In this document: piece by piece, positions 1-10,394 of the stretch
Layout of the letters: every line of letters begins with the position of its first letter
How positions within the stretch are numbered: the first letter of the stretch is position 1
Assembly (NCBI GenBank): GCA_949752795.1
Contig: OX457074.1
Coordinates: 32,163,980-32,227,979 of the forward strand
Length of the DNA: 64,000 nt
Reading direction: 5' to 3'
Source of the DNA: Hyperoodon ampullatus
Taxonomy: Eukaryota > Chordata > Mammalia > Artiodactyla > Ziphiidae
Notes under the pieces: model-generated
Databases searched by the model: none
Told to the model about the DNA's origin: nothing
What the model saw: the letters and a program-made list of their open reading frames with translations, nothing else
Made by a program: the position numbers and the translations under genes

Positions 1-299
1 ATAACACAGACTATACCCTAAGAGAAAGAGGAATAACACAATGGGAGGAAAATGATTCCTGAATGATCGTGAAGCAAAGCCACCTGATGACCAGGGACTT
101 GGACGGTTACACAAGACAGAAATAAAGGTCTACCTTGTTTGAGCCATTGTACTTAGTGTCTCTCTGTTACGGTAACTTAGCCTTTCAACACAACTAATTC
201 ATATCCCATATGTACTCCACAGATGAGCTCATTTAGGCCTGTGTCTTTAACCATCATTTATGCAAAATACTTCTAAGTCCAGATTCAGAACTCAAATTC

Positions 300-800
300 T
301 CATCCCCTCCCAGAACTACAGACCTGTACATCCACCTGCCTCCTTGACATATCCACACGGACGTCCAAGAGTTTCTGCAAACTCACAACTGCCGGAAGAG
401 AGCTCTGGACTCCTCCTACCTCAAGCTCTAAGCTTTCCAAAGCTTTCCCAGTTTTCCTTCACTCCAACCATTACTCAAGTCATGCTATCTCTTCCTCTAA
501 AACATGCCCCATTGCCCTCCACTCCCAGCACATTTCAGCCTTCTTTCTGTCCTTGAACAAACCCTGCTCTTTCCTGCCTCAGGATGTTTGTATTACCAGT
601 TCTTTCCAGCCAGAATGCAGTTCCTTTTACCTTTGCAAGGCTGGCTCTCCATCCTCATTGAGACCTCAATTTAAATACCATCTGCTCAGACAAGCCTTCC
701 CTCACTATCCAAACACAAACTGTCATCTGGTGATCTGCTCCCACATCACTGTTTATATTCCCTGCACAGCACTTATGACTTCCTAATATTTTTCTTACTT
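300..800 (+). mobile_element. L2 LINE fragment, plus
   Basis: The sequence reads like the 3' half of an L2 element in sense orientation: a pyrimidine-rich stretch with the decayed motif for 'aagccttccctcactatcc' near 690-712, followed by the typical run to 'cacttatgacttc'. The reading frames here (260-556, 553-786) are remnants of LINE2-type coding sequence with no intact domain. Confidence 0.6.
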
Positions 801-1870
801 TAATTATTCAACAAATATTTACTAATATCCTAACTATATCCCAGGCACTAATCTCGACATGGGGATACAGCCATGAACAGAAATCATCTTCCATCCTAAT
901 AAAACACATAGTACAGCAGATGGTGACAAATGCTATAGAAAAAATAAAGTAGGGTGACGGGATGGGAGTGCAGGGCCTGGGGACTACAATCTTAAGCAAG
1001 CTGGTCAGAGAAAGCTTCACTAAGATGTCAATTAATCAAAAACCTGAAGAAGATGGGGGACAAAACAGGCACATTATCTGTGGGAAGAGGTTTCCAGGCA
1101 GAGAGAGTAAGTGCAAAGGCCCTGAGGTGGGAACGTACTTAACAACAAGGAGGCCAATATAAATGGAAGAATGATGGAGAAAGAAAGCAGGAGGTGAACA
1201 CAGAGAAGAAACAGGACCTATATTAGGGAGGCCACGTACAGAAAGCCACTGAGGGAATCTGAACACAGGTGTGGCAGAATGCATTTCGAAAATACACCAG
1301 AGGCGTTGAGAATGGAAGAAGGGAAACCAAATTGAAGCCTATAGCAAAATAATGCTGCTTCCTTGATCTTCATAAAACTGGCTTCCTCTTGACGTTTAAG
1401 CTGAGATCTGAATGACAACCCTCAGAGGACTTCCTTAACCACCCAACCTAAATAGAGGTGACTCCCTAGACCGGGGTGTTAATGGTCAGGGATGGTGAGA
1501 AATGGTTGGATTTGGGTATATTCTGGGGTAGACCTAACAGATCAGATATACAGTAGGAGAGAAAGAAGTTCAAGAAGGTATTAAAGTTTTAGCCTGAGCA
1601 ATTAAAAGGCCAGAAATGTAATTTGTTAAGATGAGAAAAAGTGATGTACAGGTTTAGGAGGACTAAATCTAAGGGGAAATTTTACATACAGTAGGCTAAA
1701 GATTTATCTATTAGACATCTATTAGGTAGAGGTATAAAGTGGACCAACGGCTGAATACACAATCTGGATTCAGGGCAGAGAATCCAAGCTGGAGGTGTAA
1801 ATTTGGGAGTCATCAGCAGATAGGTGGTATTTAAAAATGGTATTCAGAGACTGGATGGGATCCCTAAATA
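800..1870 (-). mobile_element. L2 LINE 3' part, minus
   Basis: It begins with 'attcaacaaatatttact' (806-823), the reverse complement of the L2 3' terminus, and continues through recognisable antisense L2 blocks: 'gtgcaaaggccctgaggtggg' region at 1112-1131 and 'aatttgggagtcatcagcag' near 1800. Over 1 kb of L2 is preserved. The 3' end abuts the plus-strand L2 fragment to its left. Confidence 0.7.
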
Positions 1871-1884
1871 AGACCATCTCCAGT

Positions 1885-2488
1885 TTCTATTCTTGCCACA
1901 TCCAGTTTCCAAAAAGCATCTAGAATGATCTTTTTAAAACATAAAAAGAGATCAAGTCACCCCTCTTTAAAATTTTAAAAGTAATATTGTTTCTGCACTT
2001 GGAATAACACCTAACCGTGACCTACAAAGCTCTGAATCATCTGATCCTTGTCTACCTCTCTAAGCCCGAGTCACAGTGGGCTTCTTTTCTTTCTTGAAGG
2101 GCACCAAACTCTTGCCTCCCAGCCTCTGAACACATTACTCCCTGTGCCTAGAATGCTCTTCCCTGGCCTCTATATGTTACCTCCTGCTGTTCCTTCAGCT
2201 CTAAGTTTCAAGGTCACCTGCTGAGGCCTTTGACTAACATCAAACCGAAATATGTTTCTTCTCTCAAGCTCTTTCATAACACTGTATTCAATTTGTAAAC
2301 AGAGAGAGGGAGACAGAGGGAGACAGAGAGAGACAGAGAGACAGAGACAGAGAGAGAGATTTATTGTCCATCAACCCCAGGAGACAACAAGCTCCATGGA
2401 TATAAAGGTTTTGTCTTGTTCAGTGCTTAATACTGAGGGCGTAGCACAGTGCCTGGCACAGTGGACGTTCAAAAGTATTTGTTGAATA
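1885..2488 (+). mobile_element. L2 LINE 3' part, plus
   Basis: Sense L2 sequence runs from 'gccacatccagtttcc' to the typical terminus 'ttgttgaatag' at about 2478-2488, with 'gcacagtgcctggcaca' just before it. The decayed 'cctacaaagctctgaatcatctgatcc' block lies near 2021-2046. A GA-rich tract interrupts the element at about 2300-2360. Its 5' side faces the minus-strand L2 to the left, so the two are arranged head to head. Confidence 0.75.
2300..2360. repeat. GA-rich simple repeat (GAGACA)n
   Basis: About 60 bases of purine-rich tandem repeat built from 'gagaca/gagagg' units, embedded in L2 sequence. It is also a homopurine tract. Confidence 0.95.
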
Positions 2489-2489
2489 G

Positions 2490-3420
2490 ACAACAGTCTA
2501 TTATGCAACGTGCAATTTGCCTCATTATACACAGAATGCTCCCCCCTCCCCGAAAAAAACACTACAACTAACCATTCCAACACTCAAACTAATTAGAGAT
2601 CTATTACCTATACCAAGGTACCTTACCGATAAACCTTCCTTGTACCATTTTACCGCTTTCATTCATTCAGAGTGGTTTTCATTCACTAATCATGGTTTCA
2701 TTCACTCATCACATGGCATCAGTTATTAAAACTCTGTGCGTACTTATAAGGAAATCTTTAATTTATAGAGTTGAATGGGGCCTTTAGGAATCATTGAATT
2801 TTCAGGTGAGAGAGGAAAGAGGGTTAACATTTTTCTGTCCCAGGTGACGGAGATAGTAGCAGAGCTGTCACGTGAACCCAAGTCCCTGATTTAGTTTAGT
2901 GCTTTCCCAAAAACCCTTTTTGTCTGGTAAATTTTCCCGGAAGCAACGAGAATCGATACAAGAACCACTAATCAACCCAGAAGGCCCACACTTGTCCACT
3001 CTGGATACGTACAGGTAACGAAACGCCAACAACCTTACCCAGGCTCAAAATCAAGCTGCCTCTACTCAAAAATTGGGCAGCTACTACTGAAAATCAGAAA
3101 TATAAGCAGTTTGTTTCTGAAGTTTGGGTTCCAGTACTTCGTAAACTTGCTAATTCATCAAAAGAAGGAGTCGTTTTCGTTAGGGGACTTTTAGCCATAA
3201 GTTAAGCACTGTCACTTTAGGGACAGCAGAATCCCGCTCCCCCACCCCACCCTCCGAAAAAAGGGGAAACTGGAAAAGAGCACTAGTTGAAGAAAACAAT
3301 TTTTTCACGTGCTGCTTTTAGACATAAACCCCTCAATATTCTGACAAGTTCGAGACTTCCGTAAAGAAAGTACGGAAGGAATTCCCTTCTTCTGGTACGA
3401 ACGCACAGACACGCACCACC
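2490..3420. other. Unrecognised intronic sequence
   Basis: No gene, RNA or clear repeat was recognised. This is the promoter-proximal part of AKAP10 intron 1. Base composition changes from AT-rich to GC-rich near 3400. Confidence 0.5.
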
Positions 3421-3650
3421 CCGCCCCCGAAAAGCTGGGTGTCCGCAAAAGGCACCACCCCGCGCGGGTCCCGGCACACACTTCGGAACCGGCTGGGCGC
3501 CCGCGCGCCCGCCCGCCCGCGCGGAGGCCCCGCTCCCTCTCGCAAGACCGCGGGTCCGGCGCACAGAGCGTCCTTCCGCGCAGAGGCCTCGGCCTCGCCA
3601 CCACCCGCCGCCCCAGGCCCGGCCCCGCGCCCGTCCGCGCCCCTCGTTAC

Positions 3651-3738
3651 CTTTCCGCCGGAAGAAGGACATGGCGGGGCCCGGGTCGGGGCGGAGGGCG
3701 CGGGGGGACTGGCGCGGAGAGGGCCCGGCTCCCCTCAT
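3651..3738 (-). CDS. AKAP10: AKAP10 (D-AKAP2) coding exon 1, partial gene
   Basis: The minus-strand frame begins with 29 codons, MRGAGPSPRQSP... to MSFFRRK, matching the N terminus of A-kinase anchoring protein 10 as I remember the human protein (apparently one difference, Ala for Thr at residue 14). AKAP10 is a dual-specificity anchor for protein kinase A with two RGS-like domains and a C-terminal PKA-binding helix, linked to mitochondria and endosomes; those domains lie in later exons outside the window. Two in-frame starts are visible: residue 1 at 3738 and the MSFF methionine at 3672. The exon ends after the first base of the next codon (3651), followed by a GTAACG donor at 3650-3645; in human the split codon is Val. 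The frame continuing past 3650 is intron read-through. The exon lies in a CpG island and the promoter is to its right. Confidence 0.93.
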
Positions 3739-3754
3739 TCAGCAACCGGCCCGG

Positions 3755-3862
3755 ACTTCCGGGTCCGCAGCGGCCGCCGCGCTAGGCCGAAAATAGACCC
3801 GTCTTCCGGGTGTGGGCCCCGCCGCCTCCTGGAGACGTGCTGGTCGCTCCCGCCGCCATGTT
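3755..3862 (-). promoter_or_regulatory. ETS and YY1-like motif cluster of AKAP10 core promoter
   Basis: Two ETS-type cores (CTTCCGGGT) occur at 3756-3764 and 3803-3811. A GCCGCCATGTT sequence at 3852-3862 reads AACATGGCGGC on the minus strand, which fits the YY1 promoter motif oriented with the gene. All lie within about 125 bases upstream of the AKAP10 initiator, a typical core-promoter distance. Confidence 0.6.
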
Positions 3863-4719
3863 AACAACAAGCCGCCCGCCCGGAGTTCCGGTCCTTCCCC
3901 GCGCGGGGCTTCACGGGAGGCCGCGCGCCGACCCCGCCCCCTCCCGCGTCGGGGCGCGCCCGCACCGCCCACGTGACGCGCGCGCGCGGCCTGCGCTCGG
4001 CCCGGGAACCCGCTGCTCTCGCGGGCTCGGACTGCGCGGGCGCTGCCCGAGCCGAGCCAACCCAACCCTCCCGGAAGCGGGGCCCCTGCCACGGCCAAGT
4101 GTGGCCAGGGCACTGGCGGCTACAGCGGCCGCACCCCCGTGCTCCCAGCGAGCGGACCCCGGAGCGGGCCTCGAGATGCGGGCCAGGTCCCGGGATGCGG
4201 ACTCCGGGCACCACCTGCTCTGTGCGGCTCCGCGGTCCCCGCGATCTCAGCCGTGGAGGATGAGCGTGGGCCTACTACAGGACGCGATCCCTGCGAACGC
4301 TCAGCTCTGAAAGGGCAGCGACATAAAAGCCTCGCCATTATTTACCGGGCGGACTCCAGTGGGTCATCCTTCCAGCCTCGTTCAAATGCCATTTTCCTAT
4401 GAACCTCTGACCTCCCTCACCCCTAAAGCAGAGTGACCAGCCTCCCACCCGTGGGGCCCCTCCCACAGGACTGCGTAATCCCTGTAGCTGGGCGCTCCTG
4501 CCGGGGAGGAGCCTGTAAGATCAATAAATGTGTTTTTCAAATCTAACGTCCATCAGGTGACGGACGGAGCAGCAGAGGTCCAGAGAGAAGGGGCAACCGG
4601 TCCCAGATTATTCAGCGTGTCTGTGTTGAGACTACAGTTGAGACTGTAACCAGAACCCGGGGTCTTTTCACCATACAATCAGAGCAGGTTGATAGATTTG
4701 TCTGGGTTCGAGGCATGTA

Positions 4720-4915
4720 AGGTAATCACAGCTGATGCGTATTGAAAGTTCTCTGAGTGCAGGTGCCAAACCCTCCAGATTGATGATGGTCCTTGGGGGT
4801 GATCTTGGTATGGGGGAAACCGGACACACAGACATAACCTGCCCAAGGTCACGTCCTAACTGGAGGCGAAGCCTGGACCTCAGAGTCGGCTCCAGAGCCA
4901 AGATCAAGCCTCTCC
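4720..4915 (-). mobile_element. MIR SINE, minus
   Basis: Antisense MIR is recognised by 'cctgcccaaggtcacgtcc' (4840-4858) followed by the decayed 'gaagcctggacctcagagtc' block. Similar weaker MIR-like sequence occurs at 4550-4610. Confidence 0.6.
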
Positions 4916-5510
4916 CTGGGTGGGGAGAGTGGCCGCGGCTCTGGATGCCCGAGTGTGTCCCCGACCTGAGCAGGTGCTGGGAATGGACCCCTGTCTGACG
5001 GTGGAGGCTGCAGCGGGTCCGAGCGGGTCAGCAGTGCGCTGACACCAGCCTGGCTCAGGGGGACCACTCTCTGCGGTCTGTGGCCGGTGAAACCCCGGAT
5101 GCTGCCCCTGCTCCTTGGAAAGGGAGATGGGGCTGACGTCCAGGACGAGCGGGGCTGGGGTGGGTCTCGGTGGGTTCCCATTGGGTCGGTGTAAGGGGTA
5201 AGGGGCATCTCGCGGGGACCTGAGCGCAGGGCGGCCACCCTCCAAGCTAGAAGTGCGGCGCCCTCTCTCCAGAGTCCACAACCCCTTGGCAGGGCTGTTT
5301 CGTGTTTGTTGACTGGTTGATTGGTTGGAACGAATGGGACGGGACGGAGGAGGGCAAGACAAGCCCCGAACATCTCCGGGACGGGAGCAGCGCACAAGGG
5401 GTGCGGGGTGGGGGGGGAAGCGCTCCAGTCCCTCTAAATCTCCTTCCTCTTTTCTTCAACTACGCAAAGAATCAACTTAAAAGCAGGGTCCTATCGCGCC
5501 TTCCGGTGTG
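4915..5510. other. GC-rich shore between AKAP10 promoter and repeats
   Basis: This stretch has moderate CpG content and no recognised repeat. Long antisense frames (4849-5397, 182 residues) exist, but none resembles a known protein and they reflect GC-rich, stop-poor composition. It may belong to the wider AKAP10 CpG shore or hold an upstream enhancer. Confidence 0.35.
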
Positions 5511-5584
5511 ATCTCTGTTCCGGAGCCCCTCCTAGCAGAAATTCTGCAGCTGCCTTTATTCCCGAGACAGCGAAATGCATACCA

Positions 5585-5870
5585 GTCAGCTAATAATAGC
5601 CGTCATTATTTATACAGTACTTATCACATGCTCTCAAGGGACTGAGTGATTTATAACCACAATCTTAGGTAATCCTTCACCTTCTCCCCCACAAAAGCCC
5701 TTGTGAGGTGGCTACCATCATTACCCCCAATTTACAGTTGATGACTCCGAGGCTCAAGTTAACTTACCTAGGATCACAAAGCTTAGTAAGGGGTAGGGAC
5801 AGGATTTCAATCACCATCAGTCTGACTTCAAGGCCATTTGCTTGTACCACTTCCTCCTGTCTTTCCCTCC
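5585..5870 (-). mobile_element. MIR SINE, minus
   Basis: Nearly full-length antisense MIR: 'tatttatacagtacttatc' (5609-5627), 'cccaatttacagttgatgac' (5727-5746), 'cctaggatcacaaagcttag' and 'gggacaggatttcaatc' follow in the correct MIR order. Confidence 0.85.
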
Positions 5871-6517
5871 ACCTGCTGCTAATTCCCATTTACCCCATGT
5901 TCCAGCATGAGATGTCTATTTATTGGGCAAGAATGAGGGGATGAGAGATATTTAGCAGTGCAGACGCCTTCTGAATCACCACCTGTTAAAGTGTTTATAT
6001 GCTTAGGGAAGCTTTAAGAGAATTATCATTTAATCTTTTGGAATGTGATGATCTACATATGAATAGAGGTAAAATAAAACAACAATATCAAAATAAGCAA
6101 GAAGATTCCATTAGCCTGAATACCCAGTTGTGACAAATTGACACTTTGCATTGCATTTCTAAGTTAATTTGTTAGAGCCACTTTAATTTACACGTAAAAC
6201 AAATTTAATTTTTGTGAAACAAAATTAGTTTTTACCAGAAGGAATTTCTTTCATTATGTTCCTAATTTTAAGATAATCCTCACAGGCTTTTTCTACCAGT
6301 TGAATTAATTACAACAAATCAGTGAGGTAAAATCAGCAAGTTAATTATCACAAAGCCAGTGAATAAAATTAATCTCCTACGACAAATACGATTTACAAAT
6401 CAAATGAATGGTGTTCTACAACAAATATTCGAACACATGTTAGTTTTCTATATCAAACATTCATAACATCAAGGAAACTACTCAAACAAATTGTTTGATA
6501 TTATAGGAAAAGAAAGG
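5871..6517. other. AT-rich sequence, nothing recognised
   Basis: No gene, RNA or identifiable repeat was seen. It ends at the target site of the CHR SINE. Confidence 0.5.
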
Positions 6518-6526
6518 TCCTTGTAC

Positions 6527-6824
6527 TTTTTTTAAAAAATTATTTATTTGTTTTTATTTTTGTGTGTGTTGGGTCTTTGTTGCTGTGCGTGGGCTTTCTC
6601 TAGTTGCACTGAGCAGGGGCTACTCTTCGTCGTGGTGCACGGGCTTCTCATTGTTGTGGCTTCTTTTGTTGCAGAGCACAGGCTCTAGGTGCCCCGGCTT
6701 CAGTAGTTGTGGTGCATGGACTTAGTTGCTCTGCAGCCTATGGGATCTTCCTGGGCCAGGGCTCGAACCCATGCCCCGTGCATTGGCAGGTGGTTTCTTA
6801 ACCACTGTGCCACCAGGGAAGCCC
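6527..6824 (-). mobile_element. CHR-1-like SINE, minus
   Basis: This is a long-form cetacean tRNA-derived SINE in reverse orientation. The tRNA-like head is at 6785-6824 (reverse of the 'cttccctggtggcac' A-box region) with the B box near 6757-6770. The A/T-rich tail lies at about 6527-6555. TSD TCCTTGTAC occurs at 6518-6526 and 6825-6833. Confidence 0.93.
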
Positions 6825-6833
6825 TCCTTGTAC

Positions 6834-7690
6834 CTTTTTAATAAGCAGATAAAAACTAAGGTTTTTAACAAAATTCAGAATATATATTCATATAACTTAA
6901 AATTCTCCTCAACTGTCTAACAAAGGCTAATTCATAACCCAGTGTTTTACATTATCAAAAGCATTTGTATCAATAGCTCTGTAAAATTTATCTCTAAAAA
7001 AAATTGTGGCCTCTGATTTTAGTTTTAATCAAAGGTGAATCAAAGCAATTTGGGCTTAACAAAATTTATTTCTTCTGTAATCTCTATATCATGCCAAGTA
7101 AATGGGAGTTTAGCGCACATTTTTCCCATCAAAGGAACCCAAAACAAGTAGTCAGGAAATTATAACAATAATAATCTCTTACATTTGCATAACAGAGACT
7201 TTCACTTCTAATAACAGTGGAACAGGTAATTGGGACCAGCCATCCACCTGCTGAGGAAAGCTGAAAAGGGTGAACAAAATATTAAAAGACATTGAAGAAA
7301 TAAGAAGGTAATAAAGAATTACCAGGTGAAGATAGAGAAGAAAAACAAAATCCAGTGAATCATGTCCTGCGTTTGGGGCCTCCTGTTCTGGGAGCATCCA
7401 CTGTTCATGGAAAAGAGACTGAGAAGCTGAGTGATGCTTTTGACAGCAACACAGACTAAAAAGACAGAAGTTGGAGCCCAGGGCCTGCTTTGGGTTGGGA
7501 TTCTGAAAAATCTACACCAGCCCTTGCCAGGATGCAACCCAGCTTCAAGTCATCTGTGTGACTCAGGAAACCTTAATCCCTAACAGTAAATGAAGAAAAT
7601 CCTGATTGCTAGTGCTCCAGGTGCCTGATAGAAGCAAATGCAAATCCTCTTGTAATAAGATACTAACATTCAAATTCTCAAATTATTTCC
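6834..7690. other. Unrecognised, mostly AT-rich sequence
   Basis: No coding gene, RNA or confident repeat was recognised. The part from about 7500 may be the 5' edge of the HAL1/L1M element that follows. Confidence 0.4.
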
Positions 7691-8700
7691 ACAAACAATT
7701 TTTCAAAAATAATGCGTAACACACAATCACAGATATCAGACACATGAAGAGATAATATGTCAGGAACAAGAGCCAAGAGAAGTGGCAGGTAATAGAATAG
7801 TCACACCAGAGCACCAGGTAGTGGAATTATTGGACATAGATTTTAACATAATGCTGCTTACTATAGTCAAGGATATAAAAAACAACTGGAAATTTGGGCA
7901 GAGAACTGGAAATTTGGGTAGAGAACTGGAAACTATAAGAACTGACAGAGTATATATGAAAAGGAAGCAACTAGAAATTCTAGAACTGAAACACAAAATA
8001 ACTAGATAGATCTGTAAACTGAGTTACAGATAAAGAGAGAATTTGTGAAAAGATGAGTCAGAAGAAAATATCCAGAATGAAGCATGTAGTGAAGTTCAGA
8101 GAAATAGAGAATACAGTGAGAAAGTTTACCATATGTTTGATCAAAGTCCCAGAAGAGGAGAAGAGAGAGAATGTAGCAGAGGAAATATTTGAAAAATTAA
8201 TGGCTGATAATTGTCCTGAAGTGATGACAAAAACCAACCTACCAGTTCAGGAAGGACTATGAACTCCACACAAAAATAAAGAAAAAGAAATACACACCTA
8301 GATTATTAATAATGAAACTTGAGGAAACAAAGAAAAATTATCAAACATTGCTGAGGTGGGAGAAATAGATTACCTTCAAAGGAATGACACTTTGGCTGCT
8401 GATTTTTTTCAACAGCTACAATGGAAGCCAGAAGACTGTGGAATTAAATCTGCTGGAAAAAGTAACTACAAGCCTCATCCAAAATATATTTCAAAGATGA
8501 CACAAAATAAGACATTTTCAGACACAAACAGGAAAAAAATTGTCACCAGCAGAACTTACTAAACGATACTCTAAAGAATTTGCTACAGGCCAAAGGAAAG
8601 TGATATCAGATGGAAAGTCTGATATGCAAGACATTATAAAGAGCAAAGAAAGTATTAAATATATAGACAGTTGTAAATAAACATTTAATAACATTGTGAA
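7690..8700 (+). mobile_element. HAL1 / old L1 ORF1-like element, plus
   Basis: The order of blocks matches HAL1 or an old L1 ORF1 region: a charged coiled-coil-like frame (7782-8009), then the 'gtcccagaagaggagaagag' block near 8145-8165, 'aatggaagccagaagactgtgg' near 8420-8440, and the 'aaagacattttcagaca' type block near 8508-8522. Frames are broken by many stops, so it is long dead. A direct repeat of 'aactggaaatttggg' at 7884-7919 is a small internal duplication. Confidence 0.6.
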
Positions 8701-8734
8701 AGTAACCAACTGTGAAGTGAGGGGGCACAGTCCA

Positions 8735-9110
8735 CATAAGATCACCCTAATTTATGACACCAAATACAAGTTTGGGTGACCCCAAGACCGCCCTTAGGTT
8801 TGATAATTTGCCAGAAGGACTTGCAAAACTCACCGAGAGCTGTTATATACTCACAGTTATAGCTTGTTACCGCTAAAGGATACAGGTTAGAATCAGCCAA
8901 GGGAAGAAATACCAAGGGCAGAATCCAGGGAGGTGCCAAACACAGAGCTCCCAGTTGTCCTCTCCCCATGGAGTCTGGACAGCATTTCTTCCAGGCATTG
9001 ACTTGTAACGGTATTCATGGAGGATTGCCAACCAGGGGAGCTTACCCAAGCCTCGGTGTGTAAAGATTTTTTGGGGCGGGGCAGGGCGCCATCAAATAAG
9101 CGTGGTTAAC
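8735..9110 (-). mobile_element. ERV LTR, minus (family as at 32475-33010)
   Basis: The blocks 'gccagaaggacttgc', 'gctaaaggatacaggttag', 'ccagttgtcctctccc' and 'gccaaccaggggagctta' form an ERV LTR pattern, apparently ERVL-type. It lies just downstream (minus strand) of a reverse-transcriptase fragment, so it may be that provirus's 3' LTR. A second diverged copy occurs at 32475-33010 in the same orientation. Confidence 0.5.
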
Positions 9111-9184
9111 TGCCCTTGTGGCTGATCTCAGTCACCTGGCCCTCAAGAGGTCACGCCCGATATCGCATGACCCAAAGGCCCCAT

Positions 9185-9540
9185 CCCAAATCACATTGTT
9201 ATTAGATGGCTGGCCCAAGGCCAAATAAAACAAAACACTCCTATCAGACATGACATTCCAAGGGCAAAGAGATAACTTCCCTGCAGCCCAGGGCTAAGGC
9301 CAGACTCCCCTTTGGGCAAGTTAAATTGTTTTCTACACAAACATCTAACAGGTTTAAAATTTTCACCAATGTGGCAGGCCCCTGAATCTTTGTAGGGCTT
9401 ATATCCCACCTCCTGGCATGTATGTGTCTTACCAGGGCATCTAGACTACCTGCTGCTTTTTGCTCGCTGGGTCTAGGTAGCATGATGTCATCAATATAGT
9501 GCCCCAGTGTCATGCTCTGCAGAACGTCCAGATGATGAAG
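9185..9540 (-). pseudogene. ERV pol reverse-transcriptase fragment (ERVL-type), broken
   Basis: The minus-strand frame starting at 9513 contains the retroviral reverse-transcriptase catalytic signature YIDD, followed about 33 residues later by the conserved 'KIQGPAT' stretch of the palm/thumb region. The frame then loses similarity and ends by 9244; an overlapping minus frame (9191-9409) carries related sequence, indicating a frameshift. Only about 90 residues of a polymerase that would normally exceed 800 are visible. Upstream on the same strand lies a 2.2-kb ERV internal region and downstream an LTR, so this is part of one decayed provirus. It cannot encode a functional enzyme. Confidence 0.75.
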
Positions 9541-9550
9541 GATTCTTCAG

Positions 9551-9850
9551 ACCTGCACTGTCCAACATGGTAGCCACTAGATACATGTAGCTATTCAGCA
9601 CTTGAAATGTGGGTAATTGAATTAAGATGTGCTGTATGTGTAAAATATACACCAGATACCGAAGACTTGGTATGAAAAAATAATTTAACACAGCTCACTA
9701 ATATTTTATTGATTCCATGTTGAAAAGATAATATTTTAGATATGTTGGGCTAAGTAAATACGGGTATTATTAATTTCACTTGTTGCTTTTTGAACTTTTT
9801 TTAATGTGGTTACTATGAAAATTAATAATTAATAAAAGGAAACCTCAACT
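9551..9850. mobile_element. Nonautonomous DNA transposon (MER-type), nested in ERV
   Basis: The motif 'cactgtccaacatggtagcc' (9556-9575) followed by 'cacttgaaatgtggg' is the hallmark of a short mammalian MER element with terminal inverted repeats. It interrupts ERV sequence between the polymerase fragment and the internal region. Confidence 0.55.
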
Positions 9851-10137
9851 AAAATTGGAGTTGAGAAGGCCTTTAGAGGGAGGTCTCCCACCCTAACCCT
9901 CACCATTAATTACCCCAACAGGAAGACATCAGTTACTGATGGGGAGATGGAGAGAGGTACCTTACACCCCCGAACAGGAAGTGCCGCTGCTCTACTACCA
10001 CAGAGGGTGGAAGGAAGGCTTTCTTCTCGCCCAGCAACAAGCCCAGCCAATGGAGAACACCACAGCTCAGCCAATGAGAAGCTGTCATCATTGGGACTTG
10101 TAGTTTCCTCCAGTGAACTTTCATTCTTTCCTTGCAG
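9851..10137. promoter_or_regulatory. CCAAT / ZNF143-like motif cluster
   Basis: Two CCAAT boxes in similar contexts, 'cccagccaatgg' (10042-10053) and 'ctcagccaatgag' (10066-10078), lie 24 bases apart. Just right of them 'ttgggacttgtagtt' (10091-10105) reads AACTACAAGTCCCAA on the minus strand, close to the ZNF143 core ACTACAANTCCC. The sequence is not an obvious known repeat but sits within the decayed ERV, so it could be an LTR promoter remnant. Confidence 0.3.
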
Positions 10138-10380
10138 ATTTGGTGTCTTGTGAGAGCCCGATTCCTGATTCATAAATGGCTGTCTTCTCTCTGTGTCCTC
10201 ACAAGGCAGATGGCACAAGAGATGTCTCTGGGGTCTTCTTTACAGAGGCACTGATCCCAGTCACGGGGGCTCTCGGATGACCTAATCACCCCCAAAGTCC
10301 CTATCCTGATAGCATCACACTGGGGGTTAGGATTTCAACATGTGAACTTGGGTGGACACAAACATTCAGTCCATGACACT
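10138..10380 (-). mobile_element. MaLR-type LTR, minus
   Basis: The blocks 'gagagcccgattcctgattc', 'tgtcctcacaaggcagatgg', 'gatgacctaatcacccccaa' and 'gggttaggatttcaacatgtg' are antisense MaLR (MST/MLT1) LTR sequence, truncated on the right-hand side relative to the consensus. Confidence 0.7.
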
Positions 10381-10394
10381 GCCCATCAATCTCC

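Larger units (their letters stand above)
1..3650 (-). other. AKAP10: AKAP10 intron 1 (5' part)
   Basis: This stretch lies immediately downstream, on the minus strand, of the splice donor that closes AKAP10 coding exon 1. No second AKAP10 coding exon was recognised in it. It contains L2 fragments, a GA-rich simple repeat and otherwise unrecognised sequence. The acceptor of exon 2 must lie beyond the left edge of the window. Confidence 0.85.
3420..4260. promoter_or_regulatory. AKAP10: CpG island, AKAP10 promoter
   Basis: CpG dinucleotides are dense throughout, in contrast to the CpG-poor flanks. The island covers AKAP10 exon 1 and extends about 500 bases upstream of its start codon. No TATA box is obvious, as is usual for a housekeeping CpG promoter. 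Transcription is expected to start on the minus strand somewhere in about 3740-3900. Divergent plus-strand transcription is possible but nothing coding was recognised to the right. Confidence 0.9.

Noticed and set aside
3739..4338. Several 70-166 residue frames upstream of AKAP10
   Set aside because: They overlap each other on both strands within the CpG island and resemble no protein. The promoter and 5' UTR explain the region.
4849..5397. 182-residue minus frame upstream of AKAP10
   Set aside because: It has no recognised domain and an overlapping 163-residue frame in another phase. Composition suffices to explain it.
9244..9513. Possible active reverse transcriptase
   Set aside because: Only about 90 residues remain, with a frameshift and no complete domain; it is a dead ERV fragment.
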